This document shows, one piece after another, positions 10,784 through 22,820 of a DNA stretch of 64,000 bases. This stretch comes from Artocarpus heterophyllus (taxonomy: Eukaryota; Streptophyta; Magnoliopsida; Rosales; Moraceae). Below the pieces are notes generated by a model. The model did not search any database and had not been told where the DNA came from. It saw only the letters and a program-made list of their open reading frames with translations. The translations under genes were made by a program, and so were the position numbers. Every line of letters begins with the position of its first letter. The first letter of the stretch is position 1. The stretch is from contig CM046345.1 in the NCBI GenBank assembly GCA_025403435.1, positions 8,064,235 through 8,128,234 on the forward strand. The letters run 5' to 3'.

Positions 10784-12507
10784 TGACACTTTATTTTTTA
10801 TTTATAAAAGGTATTGCCTAAAATGTTTCTATAAACGCAATCGTTTGTAGTATAGAAAAGGGTTGTCCTATCCACAAGAGGTAGGAATTTAAAAGATTGA
10901 CAAATTTATTTTTTTAAATGGCAAGTTTTTTTTATAAAATTTAAAAGAAATAAATATTTTTAGCAAATTTTAACAAGATTTTAAAACATAAAATTAAAAC
11001 GGTGAAACTTTGAAAATCCTTTTTATATTTCGTAACTAATATGAAGTTTAACTCTAAATATAAATTATCTAAAGCATTTGATTTATTATATATTTTTTCA
11101 TTACTAGCAAACACATTTACTATTTTGTAAGTCAACTTAAAGCGACAATATAGCAAGCTCTAATGTAGTAAGAAAAATAACCACTTCTCACTAGTAATTT
11201 GGTGTACTAATTGTGAAAATTATAACGTTGTCACTATAACTATAATTAACACAATTTTAAGATAGAAAAGATAATAACAAACCAAAATTATTATATTTTA
11301 ATGGAATAAATTTTTGCGTTAATTTCAACAGAATCTCATCTTATGAAATATCTAAAATCAACAATATTACAAGTCATACTGTATTAAAAGACTGTCCATA
11401 AAATTAAGCATAATTTTATTATTATTGATATTAATTATGTAATACAAATGCATTACATAAAGAAAGCATGACTGAATTTATATAAACATGGGCTGCATAA
11501 CATATTAACAATAATTATTAAAAACATAGAAAATATAATCTATTCCATAAAAGTATAAACATTACAATGCAGATATAGAGTTAAAAGCTATACCAAAGTA
11601 CTATACATAGAGCTCATCTCTCTAACTCACCAGATTCTCTATACTAATATAGGCATTATTTTGTTATTTTTGGTGGGGTCGAAGGAGTATTCTAACAGCA
11701 TTTTCTCGTAAAAAGAGGGCTGAGTTGAGCAAAAGGCTTAGCTCTTTAAAAATTCAAGAGAGAAGGGGTGCCGATTAAAGGGAGTTGCATCCCTCCCTTG
11801 TGAAAAATTTCACTATTCAATAATATTTTATTATTATTTTCTTTATTATTTTATTATATATTATATTAGTATTTTTTTACAACTTGTTTACAAGTTACAG
11901 ATCAATTTGCATGCAAGTTGTTTTTTTTTTCTTTTGTTGAGCAGCGCTATTGCAGGCCCTATTTGTGTTTGTTGTCCTTTTTGCGTTGTTTTATTTCGTT
12001 TTTCTTCCAGATTTTACTTTTAAAATTAACAAATATACTAGAATTATTTATTTTACAAACATAATATGTACAATGATTTTTAAAACTCAAAAATAAACTA
12101 AAAACGCATATAAACTTACTAACATAAAATATGGTACAAAGCTAATTCGATTATACCGGAAACACTACATAAGACATAAAAATATTTTTAAAAATTACTA
12201 AAAATATATTACAACATATTTGTAAACTCAAGCATATTATAAAACTTATTAAGATTGAAAATAAAATTACTTCAAGCAAAATTAGCAGTTTTTACCAATT
12301 GATCACAAAACAATATTTAACATACAAAACAACTTTAAAAATTATCCAAAAACACACTAGTAGCATATATTTAAACATGTTTTCATACTAAGACATAAAA
12401 AATACTATTTAACACACAAAAGCTTTGAATAAGGGATTTAACGAGAAATATTAATATTAAATGATGATATTTAGCTTCAAGAAATATGCATTTTCATAGT
12501 CTCATCA
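10784..12507 (-). repeat. Left (3') LTR of the gypsy element
   Basis: Matches 30086-31822 along its length. Shared blocks include GTATAGAAAAGGGTTGTC near the left end, a GAGCAAAAGGCT block near 11730, and TAGTCTCATCA at the right end. The copies differ by frequent substitutions and indels. It is about 1.72 kb long, which fits the long LTRs of Athila-like elements. Confidence 0.85.
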
Positions 12508-14509
12508 TGCCACTTAACCAGCTTATTCTTAGTCTCAAGCTATTAAAGCGATAAAACTTAAAAACACACAGATTATTGATTTCTCGAAAGCTAGTGACTT
12601 CTCATAAATTTTCTCAATGGTTATCTCAAATTCATGCCTTAAAGTAAAAGTGCACATATTTTTCAAATTTATGATTCATTTCAAGTGCATGTCATATATT
12701 TAAGATGCATTTTTCCGTGTGTGTGCTTTTCTTCCACTAATTAGTACGTACTAACCATATAAATTACATTAATATAAATTAATGTTTTTTAATAAAATCT
12801 TATAAATTTTTTTTTTTCATTTCTCTTTGTACTAATATAGTATAACACTTCATTAAAGATTATTAGGACTTTGTTCAGCTTATAAAACAAGGCTAGGGTA
12901 ATAGGTAGGATGAAGGATAAATTTGAAGCTAAGTTCACCTATAAAACACTTACAAAATTCCCAAACCTTAAAAATGTACAATCTAGTTCTTAAGTAACAA
13001 ACCCAAACATGAAATAAAATTCATTTGTCATCCACTTTTTATTTATCATTTTTTCTTTCTATTTTTTCATAACTTTTTTCTTTTTATTATTTTCTTTTTT
13101 ATTTTTTTCTTTTTTTCTTTTGATTTTTTTTTTTTTTACAGAATTGCAAACTAACTAAAAATTACATAACAAATTTACAGAGTAATTGAAATTACAGACT
13201 TTGGTAACCCTATCCAATCTCTCATAACATTGGCATAAACCCAATTACATTTGAAAGATCAGATGCCTTATAAGTGAAAGGTAAAAGAAAGGATTATGAA
13301 TTTATTAAAAGGCTAGGCTAAAATTTGTGGTTGACAAAGAAAATAAGAATATTAAGCTCAACAAAGTAATTAGGGATATAGAATAAAAACAGTTTAGCTT
13401 GAAAGGCTCAAATGATTCAAAGATGGCCTAAATTATATTTATAACTTAGTGTTATCTAGCATTTCGTCTCAAGAGGAATTCAAACAAGTATAAGATTTTA
13501 TTAAAAAAAACCAAATTATATTAACATAAATAATTTCTAAATTAATATAACAAATCATAGTTCAAGATTAAGTGCTCAAATTTTGAAAAAATAACAACCT
13601 AGATATGAGGCAGACTAAAGAAAATACTTGGGTGTTTGGCAGGGTGGTTAGAACTGTTTTTACTGTAGCATATGAGAGCTTTATACAATATAGCGATTTT
13701 TTTTAATTGTTACTATAGCTTTTGAAAGCTTCACACAGTTCATAACTAAGAAAGTGATCCAGACCAAAACTTGTCAAACACCCCATAACATAAACTTAAC
13801 CAATTCTTGAATTTTATCACAGGTCATAAAAATGATAAAACCTTTGATTTGTCATCAGACAAGAGGCAAATCACTGAAAAACAAAAATATTTATATATAT
13901 TACAAAATATTTTAAGGTTCTTTTCGTAACTCACGAAAACAAAAAATTTTTACAAGACACAAAATCAAAGCAAAAATCGAAAAATTTTGACACAAAATCT
14001 TGAACAACATTGCACAACTTTCTCCCCTTAACCTAAATTATATGTTGTCCTCAATGTGTAAAATGATAGTAAGAGTAGTAAAATATTACTTGAATTAATA
14101 CAACTGCAGAGATGATCTATATAGTAAACTTTGTAAACGAAACTATATAAACTAAAACGCACAATAATATATTACAAATTGAGTCTTTTCAAGTCAGATT
14201 CCTAATATTTTGTGTTTTGAAAACTAAAATCACTTTTATCCTCAAATTCTTCAAAATATGTTTTAAGGGGCCGCAAATACAAAGTACTTGCTAATCACAA
14301 TTGATGATATCCTCCTTAATCTCAGCCATTTTAAATGAATTTTTTTAACTTTTAATTTCAACTTTTGGGACTTTTTTTATAAAAATTTTAAACAATACAT
14401 AGTCTAACAAAATAAGAAAAGAAAACACAAAAATAAATATTTACAAGTGAAAGTGAAAGAAACTATTAAGGGTTCGTAAACTGGAACCACGAGAATGACC
14501 TCTTTAGGC
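12508..14509 (-). other. Gypsy 3' non-coding region between integrase and LTR
   Basis: About 2 kb of AT-rich DNA without a recognisable coding frame, lying between the end of integrase and the 3' LTR. Athila-like elements often carry an extra gene here, but I see no remnant of one. A polypyrimidine tract lies at about 13040-13138, and a small MITE is inserted at 13630-13784. Confidence 0.6.
13630..13784. mobile_element. Small MITE (GGTGTTTGG family) inside the gypsy element
   Basis: About 155 bp bounded by GGGTGTTTGGCAGGGTGG and TTGTCAAACACCCC, which form terminal inverted repeats. Inside is CTGTAGCATATGAGAGCTTT, the reverse complement of the core motif found in other copies of the family in this window. 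No transposase is encoded. The superfamily is not assigned because no clean target duplication is visible. Confidence 0.65.
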
Positions 14510-15196
14510 TCAGTTATCTATTTTATGTAGCTTTTCAGTCTTTGGCCATTCAGTCTTAAGTTTTTTTTCATCATTTGGACCTTCTATTTCAACAACATCA
14601 TATGGGAAAACCTGTTTTACAAGGCATGGGCTAGTCCGTCGTGATTTTAAGTTACTAGGGTAAATGTGGAGATGAGATTCATAAAGATAAACCTGTTGAT
14701 TTGGCTCAAAGTTCTTCCTCAGAATTTGCTTATCATGAAATGCATTCATTTTTGCTTTTGTAGATCTGTGAATTGTCATAAGCATCATTCCTCAATTCTT
14801 CAAGTTCAAAGAGTTGGTGTTTTCGCTCAATACCTGTAGCACTAAGATCAAAGTTAAGGGCTTTAGTAGCCCAATAAGCCTTATGTTCAAGTTCAATAGA
14901 TAGCTGACAAGCTTTTCAAAAATGAGCCTATAGGGAGACATTCCTAATTGAGCTTTGTAAGCTATACGGTATGCCCAAAGTGTGTCTTAAAGACGTGAAG
15001 ACCAATCTTTTCAATCTAGATTCATTGTTTTTTCCAAGATTTGTTTGATCTCTCTATTTGCTAACTCAGCTTGACCATTTGTCTATGGATGATAGCCAAT
15101 TGAAACTTTATGAATTACACCATATTTTGGGATTAGAGCTTCAAAAGAACGATTGCAAAAATATATGCCTTGATCACTAATTATAGCAAGTGGCAT
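14510..15196 (-). pseudogene. Gypsy integrase, C-terminal half (degenerate)
   Basis: The minus strand from 15196 continues the integrase core broken by the copia insertion: ISDQGIYFCNRSF, then GYHP, a stop, TNGQAELANREIKQILEK. The stop falls where the family has glutamine. Further on, 14510-14788 reads KAKMNAFHDKQILRKNFEP, which is typical of the integrase tail of Tat/Athila elements. The frame is broken several times. Confidence 0.82.
15192..15196. other. Target-site duplication GGCAT, left copy (partner at 24833-24837)
   Basis: GGCAT immediately precedes the left copia LTR and recurs immediately after the right LTR at 24833-24837. A 5-bp duplication is normal for copia integration. It shows that both ends are original and that the insertion split the gypsy integrase frame. 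Confidence 0.95.
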
Positions 15197-17207
15197 TGTT
15201 GGAAACAAAGTGCGCAGCGGAATTTTTAAAATTTTTCATCAGAGTATTTTCCAAAACACAAGTTTGACATGTTATATGTATAAATTAAACAGATCTTACT
15301 AACCTCAGTGTGCCGAAGAACCTCCGCGACCTGTGTAGAGAAGTAACGTTCCAGAAGAGCCTCAACCAACTGGTCTTCTTTGCTATTCTCTATCCACAAC
15401 CGGAGTGAGTGTGGGCTCACACGTACAGCTCTTCCACCAGTGACTCTCCTTCCAACCAATAGAGAGAACCCAAAGCTAGTGTTCGTGATTTGTGAACAAA
15501 AGCTCTCAGGGAGTTTTCAGATGCTCACTAGAAGAGTATCACTCTTAATCTCTCAAATTGATCTGAGTAAATCATTAGACTCACTCCCTTTTTATACCTA
15601 TTGGTCCTTGGGGTCAGTCCATATCAGATTAGGTCTCAAAAATCGAAACAGAATCAAGTTCGGATCAATATCTGATAAGATACGCGTGAAAAACGCGTAA
15701 TCTTAACTGTCGCGGTCGGCATGCCGAACTGTGTGATAGGCAGGCCGAACTTTCTGATAGGCAGGCCGAACTGCCGAGAAAAAATCTCCGCGAATCTTTT
15801 ATTTTCCACCCAAGATTCTAAAGGATAAAGTCTCAGTTTTGATTCAAATAGCCCAATAGAAAAGATATCTGATCAAAACAAACTTTATCAAGATAATCTC
15901 TAAGAAAATAAATCAATTCACAATAATTCTACAAGTTTATCTTGTTCTAATTGTCCAAAATTAAAACAACCGATAAACAGACAAGAATTATCCGAACGCC
16001 ATAATTCAACAAGTTCATCTTGAACTAATTTCTTACATAATTAATTCAACCGATAAACAGACATGAATTATTTGATTCTTATAAATTTTAAACCAATCTG
16101 ATAAATCCGACATAAGTCACCAATTATTGGAAAAGCACGCCGTGTCGTTACAGGATTTTGTGAGCTAGCAAAGGGGACCAAAATGGACCTATAAAGTTCA
16201 AGCTCATGATAATTATGAAACCCAATATCCCAGATATACATTTCACAATTATCAACTCCAACGCTACTCCACTAAAAGCTTGGAGCTGCACTCTCGAACT
16301 TTATAGAATTACGAAGCTCGTGTAGCTAAGTCTCCATGACATATCATAGTGTATCGCATCCCCATATGATCATCCATAATCGGCTTAAGGACAAGTTCTG
16401 TCTTACCTTCCCGATTATTTTTATCTTACGTTCCATTGTCTCACCATTAGAAAACTTACCATCCAAAGATAGTATACCATTCGGTTACACCTATGTATCC
16501 AAATGGTTGAGCGCTCCAGTTTTCCAATTACAGGACAACGCATATAAGAGGATATCATTACTCCTAAAGAGGAGCTATGGATTCCATATCTATGAATAAC
16601 AAGTCTACGCTACCAAGAGTCATGCCTCCAACGTACCGGCATGCATGCCACTATAGAGATGTGGGAGTCACCCATTGGTACATCAAAAGACACAAATCGA
16701 GACAACGGGCCCATTATTCATCTCAGGATTAAGATACAATACAAATGATTGTCTAAAGTGAATCGATTTGCCAAGACAGAATTATTAATCCAAATCAATT
16801 CACTTTATGTCCCGATCCAACACATCGTCACCTATGACAACGCGCCAATGTTTCTATTCACGGAGTCCAACTCCGATGGCCAAGACAAACCATCTCCCAA
16901 AAGAGATATAGACAACATAACAATCTTTACATGAATAAAGCGCCCAACTTTATTCCCTCGATTGCGGATCATATATTTTAGACCATCACCTTAAGAGTCG
17001 TGTCTACCGCATAATCATCCCATCATATGCCCAACTCTTAAGGTTTAGACTGATAGTCTCAGACTACTGTTTGCTTATCATACATTCAACAAATATGAAC
17101 GTAAAGAGGACAATATTTGGTATATATAAATGAATAAATTCTTTATTGATAAAAATATCTCCAAAAACGTATTACATTTTTACTCCTTAGAGCATACATG
17201 TCTAACA
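15197..17207 (-). repeat. Left (3') LTR of the copia element
   Basis: Identical in length and nearly identical in sequence to 22822-24832. The ends TGTT and AACA form the short terminal inverted repeat. Around 15713-15775 it carries three GC-rich units related to the palindrome cluster in the leader (GTCGGCATGCCGAAC and GGCAGGCCGAAC). Short open frames inside it occur in both LTRs and are not thought to be genes. Confidence 0.95.
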
Positions 17208-17221
17208 ATCTCCCACTTGCA
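17208..17221 (-). promoter_or_regulatory. Polypurine tract of the copia element
   Basis: On the minus strand the bases just before the 3' LTR read AAGTGGGAGAT. A purine-rich tract beside the LTR primes plus-strand DNA synthesis in LTR retrotransposons. It lies immediately after the end of the RNase H frame (stop at 17222-17224). Confidence 0.75.
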
Positions 17222-19699
17222 CTAAGTGAGTAAATACTGCAAATTTCGCATCCCCATAGCTTCCACATGCCTCTCGAAGACTCTCCCAGTAAGTGTCTTC
17301 ATGAATGGATCAGCTAAATTGTCCTCTGACGCGATCTTGCATACCGTGACATGCCCGCTCTCAACGAAGTCCTTTATCACATGATACTTCCGATCAATAT
17401 GCTTACTCTTCTTGTGAAATCTTGGTTCCTTAGCATTAGCTACCGCCGTACAGTTATCACAGTACAGTGATACCGCTTTATCCATACCAGGAACTACCTC
17501 AAGATCCCCAAGGAACTTGCGGAGCCACACTGCTTCTTTCGAAGCATCACTAGCCGCCACATACTCGGCCTCCATCGTTGAATCCGAAGTGCAATCTTGC
17601 TTCGCACTTCTCCAACTGATGGCACCGCCACCCAGAGTAAACACAAACCCCGATGTCGATTTCCTAGAATCCAGGCAGGATTGAAAATCCGAATCAGTGT
17701 ATCCTAGAGGAGTTAAATCCTCACCCGAATACACAAGCATATACCCTCGAGTCCTTCTTAGGTACTTGAAAATATGCTTTACCGCAACCCAATGGTTCGG
17801 TCCTGGATCCGCCTGAAATCGACTCACAATCCCGACCGCATAGCTAATATCCGATCGAGTGCAAAGCATGGCATACATGAGACTACCCACTACCGAAGCA
17901 TAAGGTACCTTCTTCATGTATTCTCTTTCTTCATAAGACTTTGGAGAGTCTTTCTTAGAAAGAGTAATTCCAGACCTAGATGGTTGCCCACCTTTCTTGG
18001 AATCCTGCATTGCAAACCTCCTGAGAATTTTATCTATGTAGCTGGCCTGTGACAAAGCTATCATTTTGTTCTTCCTATCCTGAAAGATCTGGATACCGAG
18101 AACAAAATTAGCCTCACCCAAGTCCTTCATGTCAAACTGCTTGGTCAACCATAATTTGACCGATGACAACGCCCCAACGTCATTGCCAATTAGCAGAATG
18201 TCATCTACATAGAGTAGTAGAAAAACCACCTTCCCATTCTTAATGTGTTTGTAAACACATGGCTCATCCACATTTTGTGAGAACCCATAAGTCTTGATCA
18301 CTTGATCAAATCTTATGTTCCAAGAACGAGAAGCCTGCTTAAGTCCATAAATAGACTTTAGCAACTTACAAACCTTACCCTCTTGACCCGTGACCTTGAA
18401 CCCGTCTGGTTGTTCCATATAAATGGACTCATCAAGATAGCCATTCAGAAAAGCCGTCTTGACATCCATCTGCCAAATCTCGTAGTCGAGAGCGGCAGCT
18501 ATGGACAAGAGAATCCGGATGGACTTAAGCATGGCTACAGGCGAAAAGGTTTCCTCATAATCGATTCCTTCCTTTTGCGTATAACCCTTAGCTACCAGTC
18601 TAGCCTTAAAGGTTTCGACCTTTCCATCCACTCCTCTTTTCCTCTTGTAGATCCACTTACTCCCTATGGGTTTTACCCCTTCGGGAAGATCCACAAGCTC
18701 CCAGACCCGATTAGTCTCCATAGACTTCATCTCAATGTTCATGGCCTCTGTCCAGAGTCTTGAATCAACATCCTCCATAGCTTCTGCGTAAGTATAAGGA
18801 TCCCTGTCATGTTCATCCGGTTCAGCCAAAAAGACCTCCCCATTGAACATATACCTCTCAGGTTGACGCCCGATCCTCCCACTACGCCGAAGCCCCTGAG
18901 GTTGTTGTTCAGGTTTGTTTGGTTTTTCTACACCGATCAGAATGGTTTCGTTCGGAACCTCCGGAGTAAACGGATTACCCCTCAACTCCTCAAGCACCAC
19001 TTTGCTTTGAGGTTTAAAGTCGTTCATGTAACTCTCCTCAAGGAAAGTTGCATTAGTTGAAACCACGACTTTATTTTCCTTTGGGTTATAAAAATAACCC
19101 CCTTTAGTCCCTTTTGGATATCCTACAAACACGCAAACTTCTGAACGTGCTTCCAACTTATTCAGATCCTTAAACAGGACATGAGTTGGACATCCCCATA
19201 TGCGAATATGGTTTAAGGATGTCTTCCGTCTTGTCCACAACTCGTGAGGAGTTTTAGGGACCGATTTTGAAGGTACATTGTTCAAAAGATAACATGCGGT
19301 TTGTAGTGCATATCCCCAAAAGGATAAAGGCAATGATGAATAACTCATCATGGACCGAATCATGTCCAACAAAGTCCTATTCCTTCTCTCTGCTACGCCA
19401 TTCTGCTGCGGAGTGCCCGGCGCAGTCAAATGGGATAAAATCCCATTCTCTAACAAGTGTCCCAAGAACTCATCAGAAAGGTATTCCCCACCTCGATCAG
19501 ATCGAAGTGCCTTTATGGGTCTACCCAATTGCTTTTCCACTTCAGCCCGAAACTCCCTGAACTTATCATAAGTTTTGCTTTTGTGGTTCATCAGGTACAC
19601 ATACCCATATCTTGAGTAATCGTCAATAAAATTGACGAAGTACTCATACCCTCCTTGTGCCCGAATGTTCATCGGTCCTGCAAACATCACTATGCACAA
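17222..19699 (-). CDS. Copia integrase core, reverse transcriptase and RNase H (long open frame)
   Basis: This 825-codon frame is open to its end. Integrase core: FIDDYSR near residue 24, DRGGEY with D68, and [10 protein letters not shown] with E104, giving the D-D-35-E spacing. Then comes a connector to about residue 300. Reverse transcriptase (about 315-560) has [31 protein letters not shown] with D412, and YVDD at 497-500. RNase H follows at about 660-800 with [20 protein letters not shown] and [12 protein letters not shown]. All catalytic residues I can place are present. The N-terminal methionine is only the first ATG of the frame: the protein should be the continuation of the upstream gag-protease frame, from which a one-base frameshift near 19676-19683 separates it. 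The product would be a polyprotein segment for integration and reverse transcription in virus-like particles. Confidence 0.95.
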   Translation of the reverse strand: MCIVMFAGPMNIRAQGGYEYFVNFIDDYSRYGYVYLMNHKSKTYDKFREFRAEVEKQLGRPIKALRSDRGGEYLSDEFLGHLLENGILSHLTAPGTPQQNGVAERRNRTLLDMIRSMMSYSSLPLSFWGYALQTACYLLNNVPSKSVPKTPHELWTRRKTSLNHIRIWGCPTHVLFKDLNKLEARSEVCVFVGYPKGTKGGYFYNPKENKVVVSTNATFLEESYMNDFKPQSKVVLEELRGNPFTPEVPNETILIGVEKPNKPEQQPQGLRRSGRIGRQPERYMFNGEVFLAEPDEHDRDPYTYAEAMEDVDSRLWTEAMNIEMKSMETNRVWELVDLPEGVKPIGSKWIYKRKRGVDGKVETFKARLVAKGYTQKEGIDYEETFSPVAMLKSIRILLSIAAALDYEIWQMDVKTAFLNGYLDESIYMEQPDGFKVTGQEGKVCKLLKSIYGLKQASRSWNIRFDQVIKTYGFSQNVDEPCVYKHIKNGKVVFLLLYVDDILLIGNDVGALSSVKLWLTKQFDMKDLGEANFVLGIQIFQDRKNKMIALSQASYIDKILRRFAMQDSKKGGQPSRSGITLSKKDSPKSYEEREYMKKVPYASVVGSLMYAMLCTRSDISYAVGIVSRFQADPGPNHWVAVKHIFKYLRRTRGYMLVYSGEDLTPLGYTDSDFQSCLDSRKSTSGFVFTLGGGAISWRSAKQDCTSDSTMEAEYVAASDASKEAVWLRKFLGDLEVVPGMDKAVSLYCDNCTAVANAKEPRFHKKSKHIDRKYHVIKDFVESGHVTVCKIASEDNLADPFMKTLTGRVFERHVEAMGMRNLQYLLT

Positions 19700-21002
19700 G
19701 TTCTAGAACCCCTTCGGTCCTATTGCCCTTAGACCCGTATGGTCTTTTGGTCATTTTACCCTCCAAACAAGATTCACATTGAGGTATAGATTCCACCTTT
19801 AAGTGACTTAAAGGTCCATCCCTTACCAACCTTTGAATCCTATTTAGGTTAATATGGCCAAGGCGCAAATGCCAAAGATAAGTCTTATTAGAGTGAGAAG
19901 TTTTAAGTCTTTTTGAGTCATTATCATTTATCTCAGCATTAAGCAATAGGTCCATCTTAGGTTTGATAAAATATAGATTATTTTGCATCCATCCAGAACA
20001 GATAAAAGATTTGTTTTTACGAATCACCACTTTTTCATTAAAAGATACCACGTAGGAGTCTTTAAATAAAGAAGATACAGAAATTAAATTCCTTTTAAAT
20101 TTAGGAACATAAAAACAATCTCGCAAAATTAAACTCCTATAATTATCAAAATAAAGATGGACATCTCTCACTGCTTCCGCTGAGACCAAGGATCCATCGC
20201 CCATCCGAAGCGTTAAGTCTTCACGAAGTAGACTTCTCGTTTCTTTGAATCCCTGCAGAGAAACACAAACATGATTAGTTGCACCGGAATCTATGACCCA
20301 AATGTCACTGGATTCCTCAACCAAACAAGTTTCTAAATATAGAAGATCACACCTACCTCCCTTGGAAAGGAAGTCCTTGCAATGCTTCTTTATATGCCCG
20401 ACCTTACCACAAAAGAAGCACTTAAGCTTCTTTGGGTTCTTCTTCTTCTTCTTCTTGCTCTTGGTAGCAATAGGAATAGAAGACTTCCCACTTTTGGCCC
20501 GTTGCTTCTTTCTATTCCCAGAGTTAGGATTGGAACCAGAAGCAGCTACCATATTGGCCTCTCCACCAGCAGGAGACTCCTTGATCAGCAGTTCAAACTC
20601 TTGTAACTGTTTCATCAGTTCTGTCAAGGTCATATCCCGTCTATTGCTTAGATTAAAAGTAGCTCTAAACGGAATAAATTCCTTAGACAGAGTCTCAAAG
20701 ACCATAGTCATCTGAGTTTCAGCATCGATGTCGGCTCCATTGGTTTGAGCCTCAGCGAGGTAACCCATGACCAACATCATGTGCTCCTTTACAGATGTCC
20801 CCGGTCTCTGTCTACAGTTTAAGAGTTTCCGAAGCGCCCCTTGCCGCTTTGTTATGGCCTGGCCTCCAAACATGTCCTCAAGATTATCCAAGATCTGCTT
20901 CGCAGTCTCATAATCCTGATGTTGAGCCTGCAGCACGTTATTCATGCTAGCCATAACATAGCAGCAGGCCTGATCATTAGCATCTTTCCAGCGGTCGTAC
21001 GC
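19644..21002 (-). CDS. Copia gag, protease and integrase N-terminus
   Basis: This frame is open from just after the TAA at 21003-21005. Counting from MASMNN (ATG at 20954): the gag core has [10 protein letters not shown] and [19 protein letters not shown], followed by a basic, lysine-rich run (166-172), a CCHC zinc knuckle (C179 to C192, [14 protein letters not shown]), the protease signature IDSGATNH (D222) and a pre-integrase motif [17 protein letters not shown]. The frame runs out at 19644 with an irrelevant tail, because about one extra base near 19676-19683 separates it from the integrase core. Gag coats the RNA in particles, and protease would cut the polyprotein. Confidence 0.92.
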   Translation of the reverse strand, partial: AYDRWKDANDQACCYVMASMNNVLQAQHQDYETAKQILDNLEDMFGGQAITKRQGALRKLLNCRQRPGTSVKEHMMLVMGYLAEAQTNGADIDAETQMTMVFETLSKEFIPFRATFNLSNRRDMTLTELMKQLQEFELLIKESPAGGEANMVAASGSNPNSGNRKKQRAKSGKSSIPIATKSKKKKKKNPKKLKCFFCGKVGHIKKHCKDFLSKGGRCDLLYLETCLVEESSDIWVIDSGATNHVCVSLQGFKETRSLLREDLTLRMGDGSLVSAEAVRDVHLYFDNYRSLILRDCFYVPKFKRNLISVSSLFKDSYVVSFNEKVVIRKNKSFICSGWMQNNLYFIKPKMDLLLNAEINDNDSKRLKTSHSNKTYLWHLRLGHINLNRIQRLVRDGPLSHLKVESIPQCESCLEGKMTKRPYGSKGNRTEGVLELVHSDVCRTDEHSGTRRV

Positions 21003-21176
21003 TTAGAATTGCTCACTACTTGAGTCTCCCGTAGGCTCGGGAGGACAAGGAGTTGTCAGAACATATTTCAGTTTCTCAAAGGAAAGGACGATGTCCAGGT
21101 TCCGTTTCCAATCATTATAGTTCTCACCGGTTAATTGGTTTTTGTCAAGTATCGATGATAAAGCGTTTTTAGACAT
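21003..21176 (-). CDS. Copia gag N-terminus, ended early by TAA
   Basis: The ATG at 21174-21176 gives MSKNALSSILDKNQLTGENY followed by DWKRNLDIVLSFEKLKYVL, the usual start of this type of copia gag. The frame ends in a TAA at 21003-21005. The same frame then continues directly with [20 protein letters not shown], so the stop is a single nonsense change in an otherwise continuous gag. Two upstream in-frame ATGs (21221 and 21200) lack family similarity, so I prefer 21176. Confidence 0.85.
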   Translation of the reverse strand: MSKNALSSILDKNQLTGENYNDWKRNLDIVLSFEKLKYVLTTPCPPEPTGDSSSEQF

Positions 21177-21327
21177 TTTCAATCTACAATAAAGAGTCAT
21201 ATACCAAACATAAGCAAACATATATAATAATTTAGTAAGATAACAGAATCATGTAAAATCATACAAATGTGTTTATGTGTCAAAACCTTGAAAATATCAC
21301 AGCCTTACAACGATAATTCCCAACTCA

Positions 21328-21655
21328 GAATTCAACAAGCTCCTAGGGGAGTCATGCCAAATTCAATCAGGAACACGGATCCCCTCCTGATTAATATATG
21401 CCATCCAGGACCCGTATGATCCAACATATACTAATAATCGTTTCTTTGGCCATTAATTTTATTAACAGAGCTCCTAGGGGAGGTTAATAATAAAATTAAC
21501 GTGAGTATATAACTACCGTTTTAATATTTTATCTATGATTTATAATCACCACCTAGGGGTGTGCAACCATAAATCATACTAAAATACCTTATCCTTTCAG
21601 AGATCCAATCTGGTACATGATAGAAATCCCTTCCTAGGGGTTGGGACCATCATGT
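21328..21655 (-). promoter_or_regulatory. Array of five stem-loops with palindromic loops before gag
   Basis: Four hairpins carry CCTAGGGG at the apex. Their arms are 21328-21332/21360-21364 (GAATT/AATTC), 21453-21466/21483-21499 (TTAATTTTATTAAC, 14 bp with one 3-base bulge), 21535-21543/21569-21577 (ATGATTTAT/ATAAATCAT, 9 bp) and 21615-21621/21649-21655 (ACATGAT/ATCATGT). A fifth, 21365-21372/21385-21392 (AATCAGGA/TCCTGATT), has the palindrome GGATCC in its loop. The arm sequences differ while the apex is conserved, so this is not a simple tandem repeat. They occupy the last 480 bases of the leader. A role in RNA dimerisation or packaging is inferred. Confidence 0.7.
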
Positions 21656-22140
21656 TCTTCCTATGGACCAACGATGGAGGCCTTAGGTTCTCTCTTCGAA
21701 AACCTTCTCCCACTCAATCTTTTGAAGTCAAGGTTTTATTTTGAAATTATGGATGAACAAATTTAATATGAGCGGCACTCCCTATTCTATATGACATGTT
21801 ATCAATATACATGGTAAATCATATTATAATGCAGACAAGCAAAGCAATCAAGCAAAGCTACAAGCATAATAATAATAATAACCGTAATATTATGGTTCCA
21901 CCCTAGAGAATAGAAAAACTAAGATTACAAGAGAATAATCGAGACATTTATCGATTCTTCATCCTTGAATCCTCAAGCTGTATCCTTCTTCATGTAATAT
22001 CCATCTTCAAGTCCTCAATCCCGTATGAATCGAACACTTCATATTTCCGGTCATATCCAAATTTAATGTTTCTCAGAATCCTCCCAAAAATAAAATTAAA
22101 ACTGCACCAAAAAATTGCACCTTTTCTGGACACCTGGCTG

Positions 22141-22312
22141 CTCTCGGTCGGCAGGCCGATCATGGTGGTTCGGCCTGCCGAACATGAAGGTTCGGCCTGC
22201 CGGCAGAGTACCAAAATTTCTACCCCACTGTCGGCCTGCCGGACCGTACGTCTGGCCTGCCGAACTGTGACCTTCGGCCTGCCGAACTGTGAGGTCCGGC
22301 ATGCCGACCGAG
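22141..22312. repeat. Cluster of seven GC-rich near-palindromes in the copia leader
   Basis: Seven units of the type GTTCGGCCTGCCGAAC (two arms GTTCGGC/GCCGAAC around CT) lie within about 170 bp, one of them inverted. They stand out from AT-rich surroundings. Units vary at the edges (GTCGGCCTGCCGGAC, GTCCGGCATGCCGACC). Three related units lie in each LTR (about 15713-15775 and 23338-23400). Function unknown. Confidence 0.85.
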
Positions 22313-22805
22313 CAGAAAACCGTCAATCCAGAAAATACAATTTTAATGCAATTCATCAATTTTATTTTCAACAATTCAAAAACATAAATTTAGAGACTCA
22401 GGAAATACTTGGAGGCGCCATCATCAATATTTAAGTTCCGACTTCTCGTTCCGTCTTCTCCGAATAATTATTTAATTACAAAATTCTTACAAATTAAAAA
22501 TTAAATAATAATTCCTAGACGGAGATGATAGTCCGCCATCTAATTACATGAAAAACCTAGATACACATTCTAACCTCTAAGGAACCATAACCAGTATTAA
22601 TTAATTAATAAATAATTAAACAACAATTTAATCAACCATAATTAATTAATAAACATTCACCATATAATCCATGACAACATATATATTATATAGAAACCTA
22701 GAGTGCCATCTCTCTATAAAATTTAATTTAAGCATTGGAGAGATTAAGATCACAAAATTTATGCATATAACATGATCACAAACTTGCAAATTTATGTAAA
22801 AACCT

Positions 22806-22820
22806 CGGCTCTGATACCAA
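22806..22820 (-). promoter_or_regulatory. Primer binding site complementary to initiator tRNA-Met
   Basis: On the minus strand the bases directly after the 5' LTR read TTGGTATCAGAGCC. The TGGTATCAGAGC core is the standard plant copia primer site that pairs with the 3' end of tRNA-iMet to start minus-strand DNA synthesis. Its position fixes the orientation of the element. Confidence 0.93.

Noticed and set aside
12508..14509. Possible env-like gene of the gypsy element
   Set aside because: No sustained open frame, signal peptide or membrane pattern could be seen.
15226..15459. 77-codon frame repeated identically at 22851-23084
   Set aside because: It lies in the copia LTR and is repeated because the LTRs are near-identical. 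It has no protein similarity.
20293..20715. Open frame of 140 codons on the + strand
   Set aside because: It is antisense to the copia gag. The poly-F run is the complement of the lysine run, so it is a shadow frame.
22141..22312. Possible CRISPR-like repeat array
   Set aside because: Units are spaced irregularly, one is inverted, there is no spacer structure, and the host is a plant.
22096..22374. Frame with repeated GRP/PAGR residues over the GC-rich cluster
   Set aside because: Its repetitive residues come from the palindromic DNA units. It is in the leader, lacks family similarity and is not conserved in frame.
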